From: Lutjanus erythropterus
Taxonomy: Eukaryota > Chordata > Actinopteri > Lutjaniformes > Lutjanidae
Length of the DNA stretch: 64,000 nt
Assembly (NCBI GenBank): GCA_020091685.1
Contig: CM034595.1
Span: 12,886,525 to 12,950,524 of the forward strand
Direction: 5' to 3'
Part shown: positions 63,773-64,000 of the stretch, piece after piece
Numbering within the stretch: the stretch's first letter is position 1
Layout of the letters: every line of letters begins with the position of its first letter
Translations under genes and position numbers: made by a program
Notes under the pieces: generated by a model
Database searches by the model: none
What the model saw: the letters and a program-made list of their open reading frames with translations, nothing else
Told to the model about the DNA's origin: nothing

Positions 63773-64000
63773 TTGAAATTGTTTAGCCTGATATAATAAG
63801 TTTGTTGTTGTTGTTTGTTGTTGTTTAAGCTATTCCTTCCTCTGTTGTGGGTAAATCCATGTTTAAATTAATAACGGTAATTATGCACTTTTAAATGTGC
63901 ATTGTTAAAGTTGTGATTCACAACTCACACTCAAGTGAAGTAACAAAACTTATTCTGGGTTCTTGTCTTGTGTTTTTACCCACACACCATCACTGTCACC
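63773..64000. other. Unassigned sequence with a (TTG)n patch
   Basis: GTTTGTTGTTGTTGTTTGTT is an imperfect TTG tract at about 63800-63828. The rest is AT-rich and runs to the window edge with nothing recognised. Confidence 0.5.

Noticed and set aside
1-64000. CRISPR arrays, prophage, operons or other prokaryotic systems
   Set aside because: No evenly spaced identical repeats with unique spacers, no dense coding and no ribosome-binding-site pattern. Microsatellites and teleost-type transposons show that the DNA is eukaryotic.

Overview
The window looks like non-coding DNA from a bony-fish (teleost, probably percomorph) chromosome. The evidence is AT-rich composition, many CA/GT microsatellites, and a dense set of short DNA-transposon remnants whose ends I recognise as widespread teleost repeats (hAT, CACTA-like, piggyBac-like and long-hairpin foldback families), plus 3' tails of L2/Rex-like LINEs. 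Family names come from remembered terminus motifs, not from a search. The genus cannot be told from the sequence.

I found no protein-coding gene I can defend. The longest stop-free frames (about 206, 192 and 150 codons) lie in low-complexity or unremarkable sequence, lack splice or family support, and often have an equally open frame on the other strand. No rRNA, intact tRNA, CRISPR array or bacterial-type operon is visible. This is best read as an intergenic region or a very long intron.

Layout. 0-5 kb: microsatellites, a composite repeat (2.27-3.65 kb) and a CA-flanked fish repeat (4.5-4.8 kb). 5-12 kb: mostly unique AT-rich sequence with a hAT element that kept its target duplication (7.05 kb) and an ~810-bp near-palindrome (8.9-9.7 kb). 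12.4-14.5 kb: repeat-poor sequence resembling conserved non-coding DNA. 14.6-17.1 kb: a cluster of MITE, SINE-like, hAT and CACTA-like copies. 17.3-18.1 kb: repeat-poor. 20.6-27.7 kb: long-TIR, CACTA-like and foldback elements, several nested. 28-34 kb: MITE, split LINE tail and a small CpG-rich patch (32.6-32.8 kb). 34.3-36.2 kb: a piggyBac-like element bounded by TTAA. 36.3-43.8 kb: foldback and hAT remnants and a purine-strand minisatellite. 44-64 kb: alternating repeat-poor, homeodomain-site-rich blocks and transposon remnants.

The repeat-poor blocks between transposons, with TAAT/ATTA clusters and E-boxes, are what one expects of a regulatory landscape around a developmental gene outside the window. 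That is inference; cross-species alignment would decide it. The most structured items are the TTAA-bounded element with five palindromes built from inverted GGGTCA-type half-sites, the giant hairpin at 8.9-9.7 kb, and the nested CACTA-like insertions.
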